64,000 bases of DNA. Origin: Phoma sp. XZ068. Lineage: Eukaryota; Ascomycota; Dothideomycetes; Pleosporales; Didymellaceae. Location: assembly GCA_004835665.1 (NCBI GenBank), contig RBKR01000005.1, positions 1 through 64,000 on the forward strand, in the 5' to 3' direction. Below, one piece after another: positions 1 through 8,819 of this stretch. The first letter of the stretch is position 1. Each line of letters starts with the position of its first letter. Under the pieces are notes generated by a model, which saw nothing but the letters and a program-made list of their open reading frames with translations, searched no databases and was not told the origin of the DNA. A program made the position numbers and the translations under genes.

Positions 1-21
1 CCCTAACCCTAACCTAACCCT
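1..21. repeat. Telomere repeat (CCCTAA)n, chromosome end
   Basis: The window begins with two CCCTAA units, one shortened CCTAA and a partial CCCT. Read on the other strand this is TTAGGG, the usual telomere repeat of filamentous ascomycetes. Only about 3.5 units are present, so the assembly probably stops just inside the array. The orientation puts the chromosome end at base 1. Confidence 0.93.
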
Positions 22-23
22 CT

Positions 24-316
24 CTCTCACTCTCTCTCTCTCACTCTCTCTCTCTCCCTCACCCTCACTCTCTCTCTCACCCTCACTCTCTCCCTCACCC
101 TCACTCTCACTCTCTCTCTCACTCTCTCCCTCACCCTCACTCTCACTCTCTCTCTCACCCTCACTCTCACTCTCACTCTCACTCTCTCTCTCACTCTCTC
201 TCTCACCCTCACTCTCACTCTCTCTCTCACTCTCTCTCTCACCCTCACTCTCACTCTCACTCTCTCCCTCACCCTCACTCTCACTCTCTCTCTCTCTCTC
301 TCTCTCCCTCACCCTC
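24..316. repeat. Degenerate hexamer array next to the telomere
   Basis: About 290 bp made almost only of the hexamers CTCTCT, CTCTCA, CCCTCA and CTCACC in changing order, all in one 6-bp register. The C-rich strand matches that of the telomere. This looks like a diverged telomere-associated array. Open frames inside it encode only Arg-Val/Arg-Glu dipeptides and are not genes. Confidence 0.85.
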
Positions 317-424
317 GGACGGGCTCCCCACCCACATCCCCTACTTGTAACTAACTAATAACTGCTCTCTTTAAACACCCTACGGGCCTACTGCCTACTC
401 TTTCTTTTCTTTTCTACCTTTTTT

Positions 425-555
425 ACTTGTTTACACCTCCTCATTTGTTTACACCTACCCTCACTTGTTTACACCTCCTCACTTGTTTACACCTCCTCAC
501 TTGTTTAGTTTACACCTCCTCACTTGTTTACACCTCCTCACTTGTTTACACCTTT
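425..555. repeat. 18-bp tandem minisatellite
   Basis: About seven units of an 18-bp repeat, consensus TTGTTTACACCTCCTCAC. One unit carries an extra CTACC-type change and another a 4-bp GTTT insertion. It has no coding potential beyond repetitive peptides. Confidence 0.9.
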
Positions 556-1534
556 TCTTTGTATCTATACTCGCCTCTGCTTGTATTTCTTTCCGTGTTT
601 TTTACCCCTACTTAAACTTATTTGTACTTCTTTTTATTCTGTCTTTTATCTACTTTATTACTTCTTTCCTCCTTTCTTCTTATCTCTTTTTCCTTATAAC
701 TATAAAACCCTAACCCCGCTCTTCTTTTCCTACTACTTTTTGACAATACTTTGCACTTTCTTTCTTTTGTATCTCTAAATCTATTCTAATCTGAATCTCT
801 TTTCTACTTATTCTACTTATTCTTCTTTTCTTTCTTACTCTTACTATTGTCTCTACCCTCACCCTTTTCTTAACTAACCTTTTTTCTTTCTCTTTTACCT
901 CTGTCCTAATTCTCCCTCTATCTTTTTCATTTCAATCTTTCCTCTCTTTTCTTTACTACTTTCTTTATCTTCTTTCTTTCACCTCCTTTAAAACACTCTC
1001 TTCTATCCTCTTTTGCTACTTTAACCCCTGCTTATTCTTGTCAACTTTCTTTTGAAACCATTAATCCCCCTTCTTGCTTTGTTTCTACCTTGCCTTCTCT
1101 CTATTAAACACGTTTTGTAACTCTTTAACTTTTTCATCTTCCCTTGATTTTTTTTTTATAACTACTAAACTACTTGTTTCTTCTGTTTGCCTGTGTATTT
1201 CTATTTCTTTTCTTATTCCTCTTTACTTCTTTCCTATAACTTTACCTCTTTTCTTTGTTATTATTTATTTCTCAACACTTACTTGCTAACTCTTCTTTGA
1301 AACTCTCTTTATCTTTGAAAAAAATCTTTCAAATCCTTTCTACTGTGTTCTCTAATCCTTTTTTCTTCTCTTTACTGATTTCTCTAAACTACTAAACTGC
1401 TTATTTTTTCTTTTTACCTTTAACGTTTCTTTTCAATTTTACGCCCTCTTACCCACCCGCTTTCTTTGATCTTTTAACTTCAACTCTCTTCTTTACTCCC
1501 TTTCCTCTGCTTATCTTTTCTCTCTTCTCGAACT

Positions 1535-1648
1535 TTCCTTGAACTTGACTTTTCTTGAACTTCTTGAACTTCTTGAACTTTTGAACTTTTCAACTTTTGA
1601 ACTGCTGAACTTTTGAGCTGCTGAACTTTTGAACTTTCCTTGAATTCA
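1535..1648. repeat. TTGAACTT-based tandem repeat
   Basis: Irregular 8-12 bp repeats built on TTGAACTT, TTGAACTTC and CTGAACTTTTGAG. The reverse strand reads as a Lys-Ser-Val-Gln-rich repetitive peptide. The composition and the lack of any non-repeat domain argue against a gene. Confidence 0.8.
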
Positions 1649-2236
1649 ACGGTTTGCGCTTGCGGACTGCCGAAACGGATAACGGCTAACGGGATCCGGG
1701 TTTCGGCCTCCGCGTTTGCTTCTGTCCTGTTGTCTACTTTCCCCAAATACGGATAACCCTAACCCTGACTTGCGTCCGGCCCTGAACCCAACTTCACGCT
1801 GTAAACACCTTGCCGGCTCTCCGCTCACCCTCTACCTTCTACTTCTCTTCTTGCCCTCCCTGACGCCTTGATGATGTGATCCCTGCTGTCTGCTACTGAC
1901 CGCAAACCTCCTCGGCTTGCGGGGCCTTGTAACTGCGTCCTACCCTCTACCTGCGTCCTACCCTCAGCTACCGGTTGCCGCTCTTTTCTTCTTTACTTCG
2001 CTCTTTCCTACCCTTGCTGCGCTCTTGAACCGCTCTACGTTACGCTCTTTGCGCCTCCGGGGCCTTTCTACGGGCTCCTGCCACTCGGACGGGTATCTGC
2101 TGCACCCTCTTTTACATGTCACTATCGCACGGGTTACGGGGGCCTCTTCACGGGTTGCGGACCTCTCGGTAATACCTCACCACGACTTCGTCGCCTGCCT
2201 CTTCTCTTTTCTCAACCGCGGCGCTTCTTGTGCCTC

Positions 2237-3025
2237 CCCACGGGCCTTCCGCCCACCCCTTCTACTTCACCGCTGCGCTCGGCTTCTCTGTGACACCTGA
2301 CGGGCCCATCGCCCGCCCTCTTCTGCCTTCTCCTCAACGACTCTCTTCTCCCTTCTTGCCTCCCTCACCCTCGGCTCGTGATACCTTATCACGGCCCCAC
2401 CCACCTCCCCTCTTTCTCCTTCATCCTCTACCGCCCCGCCCGCCTGCTTTGTGACACCTGACGGGCCCACCGCCCACCCCTACATTCTTACATCTTCACA
2501 CTCGCTAACGGGTCTTCGCCCTGCTCTTCTGTCTTGAACGGGGCCCACCGCAATCCCCTTTCTCTCTAACCCTTCTCCTCGCACTCCTTAACACTTCTTA
2601 GCCCTCTAATCACCTACGGGTCTTCGCCTTGTTTTTCTGCCCTGACGGGGCCCACCGCCAACCCCTCTTCGTCCCTCTGATACCTCTCTACGGGCCTACC
2701 GCCCGCCCTTTTGTCTCTACCCCCTCTGATACCTTGCCACGGGCCCACCGCCCACCCCCCCTTCTCTCTCTTACCCTCGCATTACCGGTCTCTTCACCGG
2801 TTCGGGGGCATCTTCGCGGGTTGCGGCTGTTTCCTGCCTGTTGCCTGTCTTTCTACGCGTTCGGGGGCACCTCCACGGGCTACGGGTCTCTCTACGGGCC
2901 TCTGTTCCTTTGTCGGCTTGCCCCAAATACCGGTAACCCTAACCCTAACCTGCATCCGCTCCTCCAACCAACTCTGCACCTGCCTCTTCGCTCTCGTGTG
3001 ACACCTGGCGGGCCCACTGTCCACC
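2237..3025. repeat. Dispersed ACGGGCCCACCGCC minisatellite
   Basis: At least seven copies of a GC-rich core close to ACGGGCCCACCGCCCACCCC, near 2238, 2300, 2460, 2536, 2645, 2690, 2738 and 3008. Most follow a TGTGACACCTG or TGATACCT lead. Spacing is irregular (about 50-270 bp), so this is a dispersed repeat and not a clean tandem array. Confidence 0.7.
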
Positions 3026-3498
3026 CTTCTCTCACGCACTACGGCATCTACGGGCTTGGGAATGCCTTTCTGGCTGCGGCACCACAATCGGGTTTGCCAA
3101 ACTTCCCCTAGCTTCTGTTCTATCTTGTGACAATCCTCTCTAAACGCCCAAAACACCTTTTTACATGTTGTCCCCATCCCGATCCATCTGCCTAAACCCC
3201 CTGGTGACCTTTTCAAATGCCTCCTCTCCGCATCTTACTTTTCCCAAATTTTCGCTGTCTTGATCCTGCGCTTTCTTTTCAATACAAACGGGTGCTTTGG
3301 GTTGGGGACTCACTTGGTTTCGGGTGCTCTGCCTGGATTGTGGGCTCTTCTTGGGTTGCGCGCTCTTTCTTGGCTGTTGGTTTTTCTTAAATAATCGGCT
3401 CTTACTAATTTGGCGTCACTGATGTGGACTCACTTGGTTGGGCGGGGGACCACTTTCGGGCCACTTGGGCTGGTGGGACTACTTTCGGACCACTTGGG

Positions 3499-3562
3499 GT
3501 GGCGCGCTACTTGGGGAACCACGTGGGGAACTACTTGGGGAACCACTTGGGGAACCACTCGG
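3499..3562. repeat. 12-bp tandem repeat (CACTTGGGGAAC)
   Basis: About five units of a 12-bp repeat with variants CACGTGGGGAAC and TACTTGGGGAAC, preceded by looser CACTTGGG copies from 3424. A RIPed form (CTACTTAGAGAA type) is visible at about 20,020-20,130. Confidence 0.8.
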
Positions 3563-3944
3563 GTTGGTGGGCACCTCTTGCTGGCTGCTGTGTTCTTTTA
3601 CAATGCTGTATGCTGTTGCCCGCTTGACCAAACCACGTATAACCCTATCTCAATCTTGACTTGCGTCCTGGCCTGACTGCAAGCTCTAACACCTCCTCTT
3701 GTCTCTACTGCCCTCTCTGCTCACACTCTCTGCGCTCGTATGCGCGTTGTCTGCGCTCCCTACACACTCAGCTTCTTTGTCTGTCTTGTTGATAATCTGC
3801 GTGCCGTAAACACCGGTAACCCCACCCTGACTTGCGTCCGGGCCCAACCGAAACTCCACTACCCCAACTTGCGTCCCGGCCCGAACCAAACTCTGCTGCA
3901 CAGCGAATCGCGAACGGAAAATCTTTCATTTGCTACTACTGCGC

Positions 3945-6900
3945 CTACTCAGCCAACAGCCGTGTAATCCAACAAAACTCCTTTACCAAGTTGTTGCTCT
4001 CCACGTTGTCCAGCGGCTGCTTCTTCCCTAAATATTCGATTAACATCCTACCCGGTCCTGCATCGTCCACCCCAAACTCCGCTAATCGGGCCTGCCATCG
4101 GGCGTTTGCCTCCGTGTAACCGAATACTATGCCTGTTAATCCTGCGCTCAACACCCCGCTGTATTGACAAGTCCCTCCCCCTACCCTTCGATACTTCCCT
4201 TTCTCGTTCGGCTCCCAGCTGTTGCAAATTTCCTGCGGTACGCCACCACACGGGAAGCAACCTGAAAACATGTGGAACCGAACCTGGTCGTCTATCTTCT
4301 GTACCATCTCCTTCGCTGTTTTGCTTTCTGCCCTCCAACACTGCCGTATGTCGTGTCCGCTCTGTGGATCGCCTGCTCCCTCGCAAATCCCGCAGCGATT
4401 CGCCCACCACGCCAACTGCCTGCGCACCCACTCTACGTCGGCAAACTCCTGCTGTCGATGCTCAGTCAACGTCTGCCACGGCCCCCGGCGCGCCTGCTCC
4501 TGCTGTTGAAACACCCGCCGCATCTCTTCCCGCTCCGCTTCGACGACGTCCATTTCTTCTCCATCGTTACTGTTGTCGTCTGTCTCGCTCTCTTCTTCTG
4601 TTTCTTCTTCAACCACCTCCTCCAACTGCCCATCTATCCCTCGGCACACGTCGCACATCTCCTCGTTGTCCTCCTCTCTACACCCTGCTCGATCCTTCCT
4701 CCCATCCAAATACCCGTCCAACACCTCCCTCCTGCAGCTAGCCGCCCCGCTCTCACCACCTTCAACATACTCCCTCACCAACTGCCGCTCGGCTTCTGTC
4801 TCGTTGTCTTCGGTGCGTTGTTTCCCATCCTGAACGATCAAAACCGCCTCGCTTCGCAACCCGTCCCGGCCTGCCCTGCCGCTCTCCTGTGCGTAATCCA
4901 ACATGGTGAACGGCCAATCGATGTGAATGATGCACCGTACATCCGGTATGTCCACGCCCATTCCCAACGCGCTCGTTGCCACGATCACGCGCTGCTTGCC
5001 TGCCATGAAGTCCGCTAACATGCTCGCCTTGCCCACGGCATCCGCGTGATACGCGTGACAATCTAATTGCTCTGCCAACGCCTTCACCTTCGGCTTCGAA
5101 TTGCCGTACACGATGAGCTTGCCTGTCCTGTACTTCCGCATTTTCTGCCACACTGTCTTGATGACCATCGACTCGACGTCCTTCTTCTTCACGGACCGGC
5201 TGATCTTGATGGTCTGATACGCCACGTTCGTCCTTGTGGTCGGTTGTCTGAACATCTTGACCTGCCCTCGCTGGTAATGCATCCGTCGATACAGCTCGTC
5301 TTCTTCGGTCGGCGGCAACGTTGCTGTCAACAGCACCATCTGCGTCTCGGCTGCTGCCAGCCTGCCGAGCTGTTGCATCTGCTTGCGGAATGTGTATCGA
5401 CGGTTCAACACAATGTGACACTCGTCGATCACGATACGGTCCAGCTGCCGCGTCGCTCGCAGCCGGTTCAAAAATGTCGCGAACGCTTCTCCCACGGCCG
5501 ACTCGGGCGTTACGAACACGATGGCTGCTGCGTCGGGCGGGCAGCGACTCTCCCACTCGGCGCACGATATCCCCAGCTCCTTGCACCGCCGCATCATGTC
5601 TCCACGCAGCGAAACCAACGGCACGACGACGACCGTCGTTCCACCTTGCTCTGCCCACCCCGGCAACATAAACAACATGCTCTTGCCTGCGCCAGTCGGC
5701 ATCACGGCCACGACGGGGCTCTCGCCGGCAATGATCGCCTCGATGGCCTCCTTCTGCACGCCTCTGAACTTTGCTTTCTTGCCCTTCATTCGCTGGAGTT
5801 GCGCTGCCGGGTCCATCTTCCTCAGCCGCTCCAGCCTCTCTATCCTTGCCTCGTCCGCCTCGCTCTCGAACGGCGCCTTCTTCCGCTTCTTGACGTCTGC
5901 CACTGCGTCTACGGCGGACTGGAAACCCAAAAACCGGTGCCAATCGGTGCTCGAGTTGCGGAACAACTGCCGCCTGTCTGCTGTGACGCCTGCCATCTCC
6001 ATGATCCCGCGCGCGTATACCATGCCGGCTACGTGCGCGCTGTGGCCGGCCTGCTCGTCCTGGATGGTGGCGAGCATATTCTCCTCGTTCCACTCCTCGT
6101 TCTCCTCTGCCTCCTCTGCTCGAAATGCCGACGATGGCCGCAAAAACCTCCGGCTGATGCCGATGGCAATCTCACGGTATGCTGCAATCGTCAACTCTTG
6201 CTTTAAACCTACTCTGCTTTCACGCTTCAATATTTCCCGAAATCGGTCGCTTGTCCACTTCCGTCCGCTGGGGTCGGCTGGCCACATGTGCGATGATATC
6301 GCCTCCTTCTCCCACACCATCGCCTCCAACCGCTGCTGGAACGGCAACACCAACCACATGTAATACACCACCAGCTCGCCCACCTCGCGCGGCAAGTACC
6401 GGTGGATGATCTTGACATCGCCGCTCACGGCATACCCTTTGTGATACCGCGTAACGAACGCGACCATGCCGTCCTCGATGAAAATGTTTCGGTGGCCCCC
6501 CTTGATGGTGTTGCTGTGTCGAACGCTGCCCAGCTCTGGCCACCTTGCGGGTTGCCCTTCTGCCATGTGCACCAACGCGGCCAGCTTCTCTCGAAACGCA
6601 ATCACTCGATCCATGTACCGCTCCACCTCTTTCCGGTCGATGCCTGAACGGCTTCCTGGCTTGATGAACCTTTCCCTGACGTTGGCGTCCTGCCCCGCGC
6701 GCTCAAACAACCACTTCTCCCCATCTACGGGCATGCGCGTGCGGTGGTCTTTCAAAAAGTTCCACCCTGGCCGCTCATCGGTCGGGTTGTCGCGCAGCTG
6801 CTCCCACGGGATCTGGGGCACTTGGCCTGCTGTCTGCTTGCCGCAAAACAGCAACTCCTCCACCAGTAGCCGCTTAGCCTCCGCCTGCATACCGTGCACC

Positions 6901-8606
6901 ATCCCGCGGAACTGGGCCATGGTGAAGTGCAAGTTCTTGTACAGCAGCTCATCCTTCCCCATCCACTCGACGTGGCCACGCGACGTGGTGTTGTAGTGCA
7001 CCTTCAGCCCGTACGTGCGTAAGTCGAGCATCCACTGCATCGGGCTGTGGCTGCCTCGCACCATGAAGCTGTCCATCATCTGCTGCACAAACTCCAAGCA
7101 GCCTTTTGGTCGACGCGGGCTGGGGGGACTGCTGCCGCTGTCGCTCCCCCCGTACGCGCTGTCGTCGTCGAACACCTCCTCTTCAAACGGCTCGGACAGC
7201 TCCAGTGCGTGCTGCACGACCATGAAACGGGTGATTTTGATCACGGACGACAAGATCGGCGGGTACAGCTCGGGGCCCTTCCAACCGTCCTCCTTGACGC
7301 CAAGCACAGCCAACGCGCACACCAGCGCGCAGTCGTACTCCTTGCGGCGGATGGTCTGTTTGAGCAGCGCCATGCAAAAGTCCAAGCACGCTTTTTCGAC
7401 CGGCCCCAGCTTCGCGTGCTCGGGCTCATTGTCGCGTTCGGACGGGTCCTGCTCGTCGTCCAGCTCATCGATCATCATCTCGTCCTCCTCGTCCTCCCCG
7501 TCCTCGTTCTGGTCCTCGTCGGCTACCCCCATCTCTACCCCACCTACGTCTCTCTCTGCCTGCTCGATCAATGCCTCCCACGCCTCGCGCTGCTGCTGTG
7601 TGAAGCGGTACTTGGGGCTCTTCCAACGGTGCTCCCTCTGCGTCCGTGCAAAAAACATCAGTATCTGCTTCCACGGGCGTGATCGCTCTTTGATCGACTT
7701 GTCGTCCATGTACGCCTGCAGCGGCGTGTACCTGGTCTGATGCTTCTCTGTCCGGATCGCCTCCATACGCACGAATATGCCCGTCCGTTCGATGACCGAC
7801 GCCTGGCTCACGCGGGCCAGTCCGTCCATGGCGTTCCAAATTGCAGCCTCGACGGGTTCCTCGTCCTTCTCCGGGTCTATGTTGGGCTCCTCAATGCTCG
7901 CCAGCAATTCGGGACGATCCAGTTTGTTCAAGTACGGCAGCCACCCAGTCCGCTCCAGCCATGGGGCCGCCTCGTCCTTCTCCCCGTCTTCGATCGTTGT
8001 CTTCGCCCGGTCCTCGACGTTGGCCCACGTCTTGGCCATCTCCTCGCCCACGCGCGCCCACGCCGCCTCGCCCTCTGTGGGGACGGGTTGCGGACCGCTG
8101 TCTGGGTTGTGACGCACCTCGAAGTACTGTGATCCGTGCCGGCTGCCGAAAAGTCGCTGGCAGTGTACGCGCTTGCAGCCGTCTTCCATCTGGGCTTGCA
8201 ACGCCCCTGCCCGAGTTCGGCTGGGGCGTCCTTGCCTTTTTCCCAGCGACCAGCCGTTGTGGTCTTTGCGCCAGTGCTTTTTGATCGAGTCGATGGTTCT
8301 TGCAATGTGCCGGCATTTTTCGGGCTCAAGTTGGCACAGCAAGCCGTCGTCGTATACTGGCAGCTGGGGGATGGGCTGCACGTTGTTGTCTGGTACCGTC
8401 CACTCGCTGGGGTACTGTAGCAAGCCCGCCCACTGACGGACGGCATCCCCTACAGCTCTAACGTTTTTTGGCGGCCTCTTGTGTTGCTTCTGCAAGTGGC
8501 TCTCGATCTGGTCCGGCCATACTGCGTACCGGCACTCCTTGCACACTGCTACCTGGTACTCAGCCAAGTGCTCAAAGTACTGATGCTCAACGGTGGCTTC
8601 TGACAT
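3945..8606 (-). CDS. Telomere-linked RecQ-type DNA helicase (TLH), complete
   Basis: This is a single open frame of 1553 aa from the chosen start. An in-frame ATG 69 codons upstream exists, but the truncated paralogue at 10990-12900 also begins shortly before its zinc finger. A C2H2-like finger (C22, C25, H37, H42) opens the protein. An acidic stretch and an unrecognised central region follow, then a superfamily-2 helicase core: PTGAGKS near residue 970, DECH at 1061-1064, LLTATLPP shortly after, and QESGRAGRDG at 1240. The tail is Cys-rich (CGIC, FPCGG). The order of motifs and the DECH box match RecQ helicases, and the position 4 kb from the telomere matches fungal TLH genes, thought to act at chromosome ends. 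The GC-rich codons are undamaged by RIP. It may be active, but no expression evidence can be read here. Confidence 0.9.
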   Translation of the reverse strand: MSEATVEHQYFEHLAEYQVAVCKECRYAVWPDQIESHLQKQHKRPPKNVRAVGDAVRQWAGLLQYPSEWTVPDNNVQPIPQLPVYDDGLLCQLEPEKCRHIARTIDSIKKHWRKDHNGWSLGKRQGRPSRTRAGALQAQMEDGCKRVHCQRLFGSRHGSQYFEVRHNPDSGPQPVPTEGEAAWARVGEEMAKTWANVEDRAKTTIEDGEKDEAAPWLERTGWLPYLNKLDRPELLASIEEPNIDPEKDEEPVEAAIWNAMDGLARVSQASVIERTGIFVRMEAIRTEKHQTRYTPLQAYMDDKSIKERSRPWKQILMFFARTQREHRWKSPKYRFTQQQREAWEALIEQAERDVGGVEMGVADEDQNEDGEDEEDEMMIDELDDEQDPSERDNEPEHAKLGPVEKACLDFCMALLKQTIRRKEYDCALVCALAVLGVKEDGWKGPELYPPILSSVIKITRFMVVQHALELSEPFEEEVFDDDSAYGGSDSGSSPPSPRRPKGCLEFVQQMMDSFMVRGSHSPMQWMLDLRTYGLKVHYNTTSRGHVEWMGKDELLYKNLHFTMAQFRGMVHGMQAEAKRLLVEELLFCGKQTAGQVPQIPWEQLRDNPTDERPGWNFLKDHRTRMPVDGEKWLFERAGQDANVRERFIKPGSRSGIDRKEVERYMDRVIAFREKLAALVHMAEGQPARWPELGSVRHSNTIKGGHRNIFIEDGMVAFVTRYHKGYAVSGDVKIIHRYLPREVGELVVYYMWLVLPFQQRLEAMVWEKEAISSHMWPADPSGRKWTSDRFREILKRESRVGLKQELTIAAYREIAIGISRRFLRPSSAFRAEEAEENEEWNEENMLATIQDEQAGHSAHVAGMVYARGIMEMAGVTADRRQLFRNSSTDWHRFLGFQSAVDAVADVKKRKKAPFESEADEARIERLERLRKMDPAAQLQRMKGKKAKFRGVQKEAIEAIIAGESPVVAVMPTGAGKSMLFMLPGWAEQGGTTVVVVPLVSLRGDMMRRCKELGISCAEWESRCPPDAAAIVFVTPESAVGEAFATFLNRLRATRQLDRIVIDECHIVLNRRYTFRKQMQQLGRLAAAETQMVLLTATLPPTEEDELYRRMHYQRGQVKMFRQPTTRTNVAYQTIKISRSVKKKDVESMVIKTVWQKMRKYRTGKLIVYGNSKPKVKALAEQLDCHAYHADAVGKASMLADFMAGKQRVIVATSALGMGVDIPDVRCIIHIDWPFTMLDYAQESGRAGRDGLRSEAVLIVQDGKQRTEDNETEAERQLVREYVEGGESGAASCRREVLDGYLDGRKDRAGCREEDNEEMCDVCRGIDGQLEEVVEEETEEESETDDNSNDGEEMDVVEAEREEMRRVFQQQEQARRGPWQTLTEHRQQEFADVEWVRRQLAWWANRCGICEGAGDPQSGHDIRQCWRAESKTAKEMVQKIDDQVRFHMFSGCFPCGGVPQEICNSWEPNEKGKYRRVGGGTCQYSGVLSAGLTGIVFGYTEANARWQARLAEFGVDDAGPGRMLIEYLGKKQPLDNVESNNLVKEFCWITRLLAE

Positions 8607-8819
8607 GTTAGCGGTCCTCTGCGAGCCTCTGTGTGTGTTTTTTTTCCTTGAGGCGACTGCTCTTATCTCTGAATTATGTTGAGTTTCGCACCCCAGCTTG
8701 TGCGCCCGCTCATGTTGTACGGGCTGATCTCCGTTCGGTCCGTTACCCTGGTCAGGGGCTGAACCCAACGAACATCCTTCTTCTTCCGCCGTATCTCCTA
8801 CATCAACAAACAAACAGTT
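8607..8819. promoter_or_regulatory. Divergent promoter between TLH and its partner gene
   Basis: These 213 bp separate two divergent start codons, so both genes must share this control region unless transcription starts inside the TLH frame. It carries pyrimidine stretches before the plus-strand start (TCTTCTTCTTCCGCC) and an ACAAACAAACA tract ending at the partner ATG. No known binding motif was identified. Confidence 0.55.

Larger units (their letters stand above)
1740..3905. repeat. Dispersed ~60-bp repeat seeded by interstitial telomere sequence
   Basis: Four diverged copies start near 1740, 2922, 3628 and 3806. Each begins with an AAA-rich lead, then a CGGATAACCCTAACCCTGAC-like core containing one to three CCCTAA units, then TTGCGTCC and a CAACY-rich tail. 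The copy at 3806 is followed by a second TTGCGTCC half. They look like repeatedly duplicated telomere-junction sequence. Confidence 0.7.
317..3944. other. Subtelomeric spacer without a convincing gene
   Basis: From 317 to about 1500 the plus strand is strongly pyrimidine-rich (C and T with few G). From about 1650 on it is GC-rich and built of diverged short repeats, described separately. All open frames here are short, overlap on several strands and have repetitive composition, and none shows a known domain. A RIPed relative of about 2867-3600 is found again at 19,376-20,160, so this spacer belongs to the repeated subtelomeric unit. Confidence 0.75.

Noticed and set aside
27..2470. Several open frames of 60-130 codons near the telomere
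   Set aside because: They consist of dipeptide or low-complexity repeats, overlap on multiple strands and show no domain. They are by-products of repeats lacking stop codons.
2629..3216. Overlapping 160-aa plus-strand and 140-aa minus-strand frames
   Set aside because: Both cross the ACGGGCCCACCGCC minisatellite and a telomere-like segment. The RIPed counterpart at 19,376 onward gives no hint of a coding frame.
4762..6093. 443-aa minus-strand frame and long plus-strand frames (5067-6206 and others) over the TLH gene
   Set aside because: They are shadow frames of the GC-rich helicase gene. The helicase motifs lie in the frame running 8606 to 3945.
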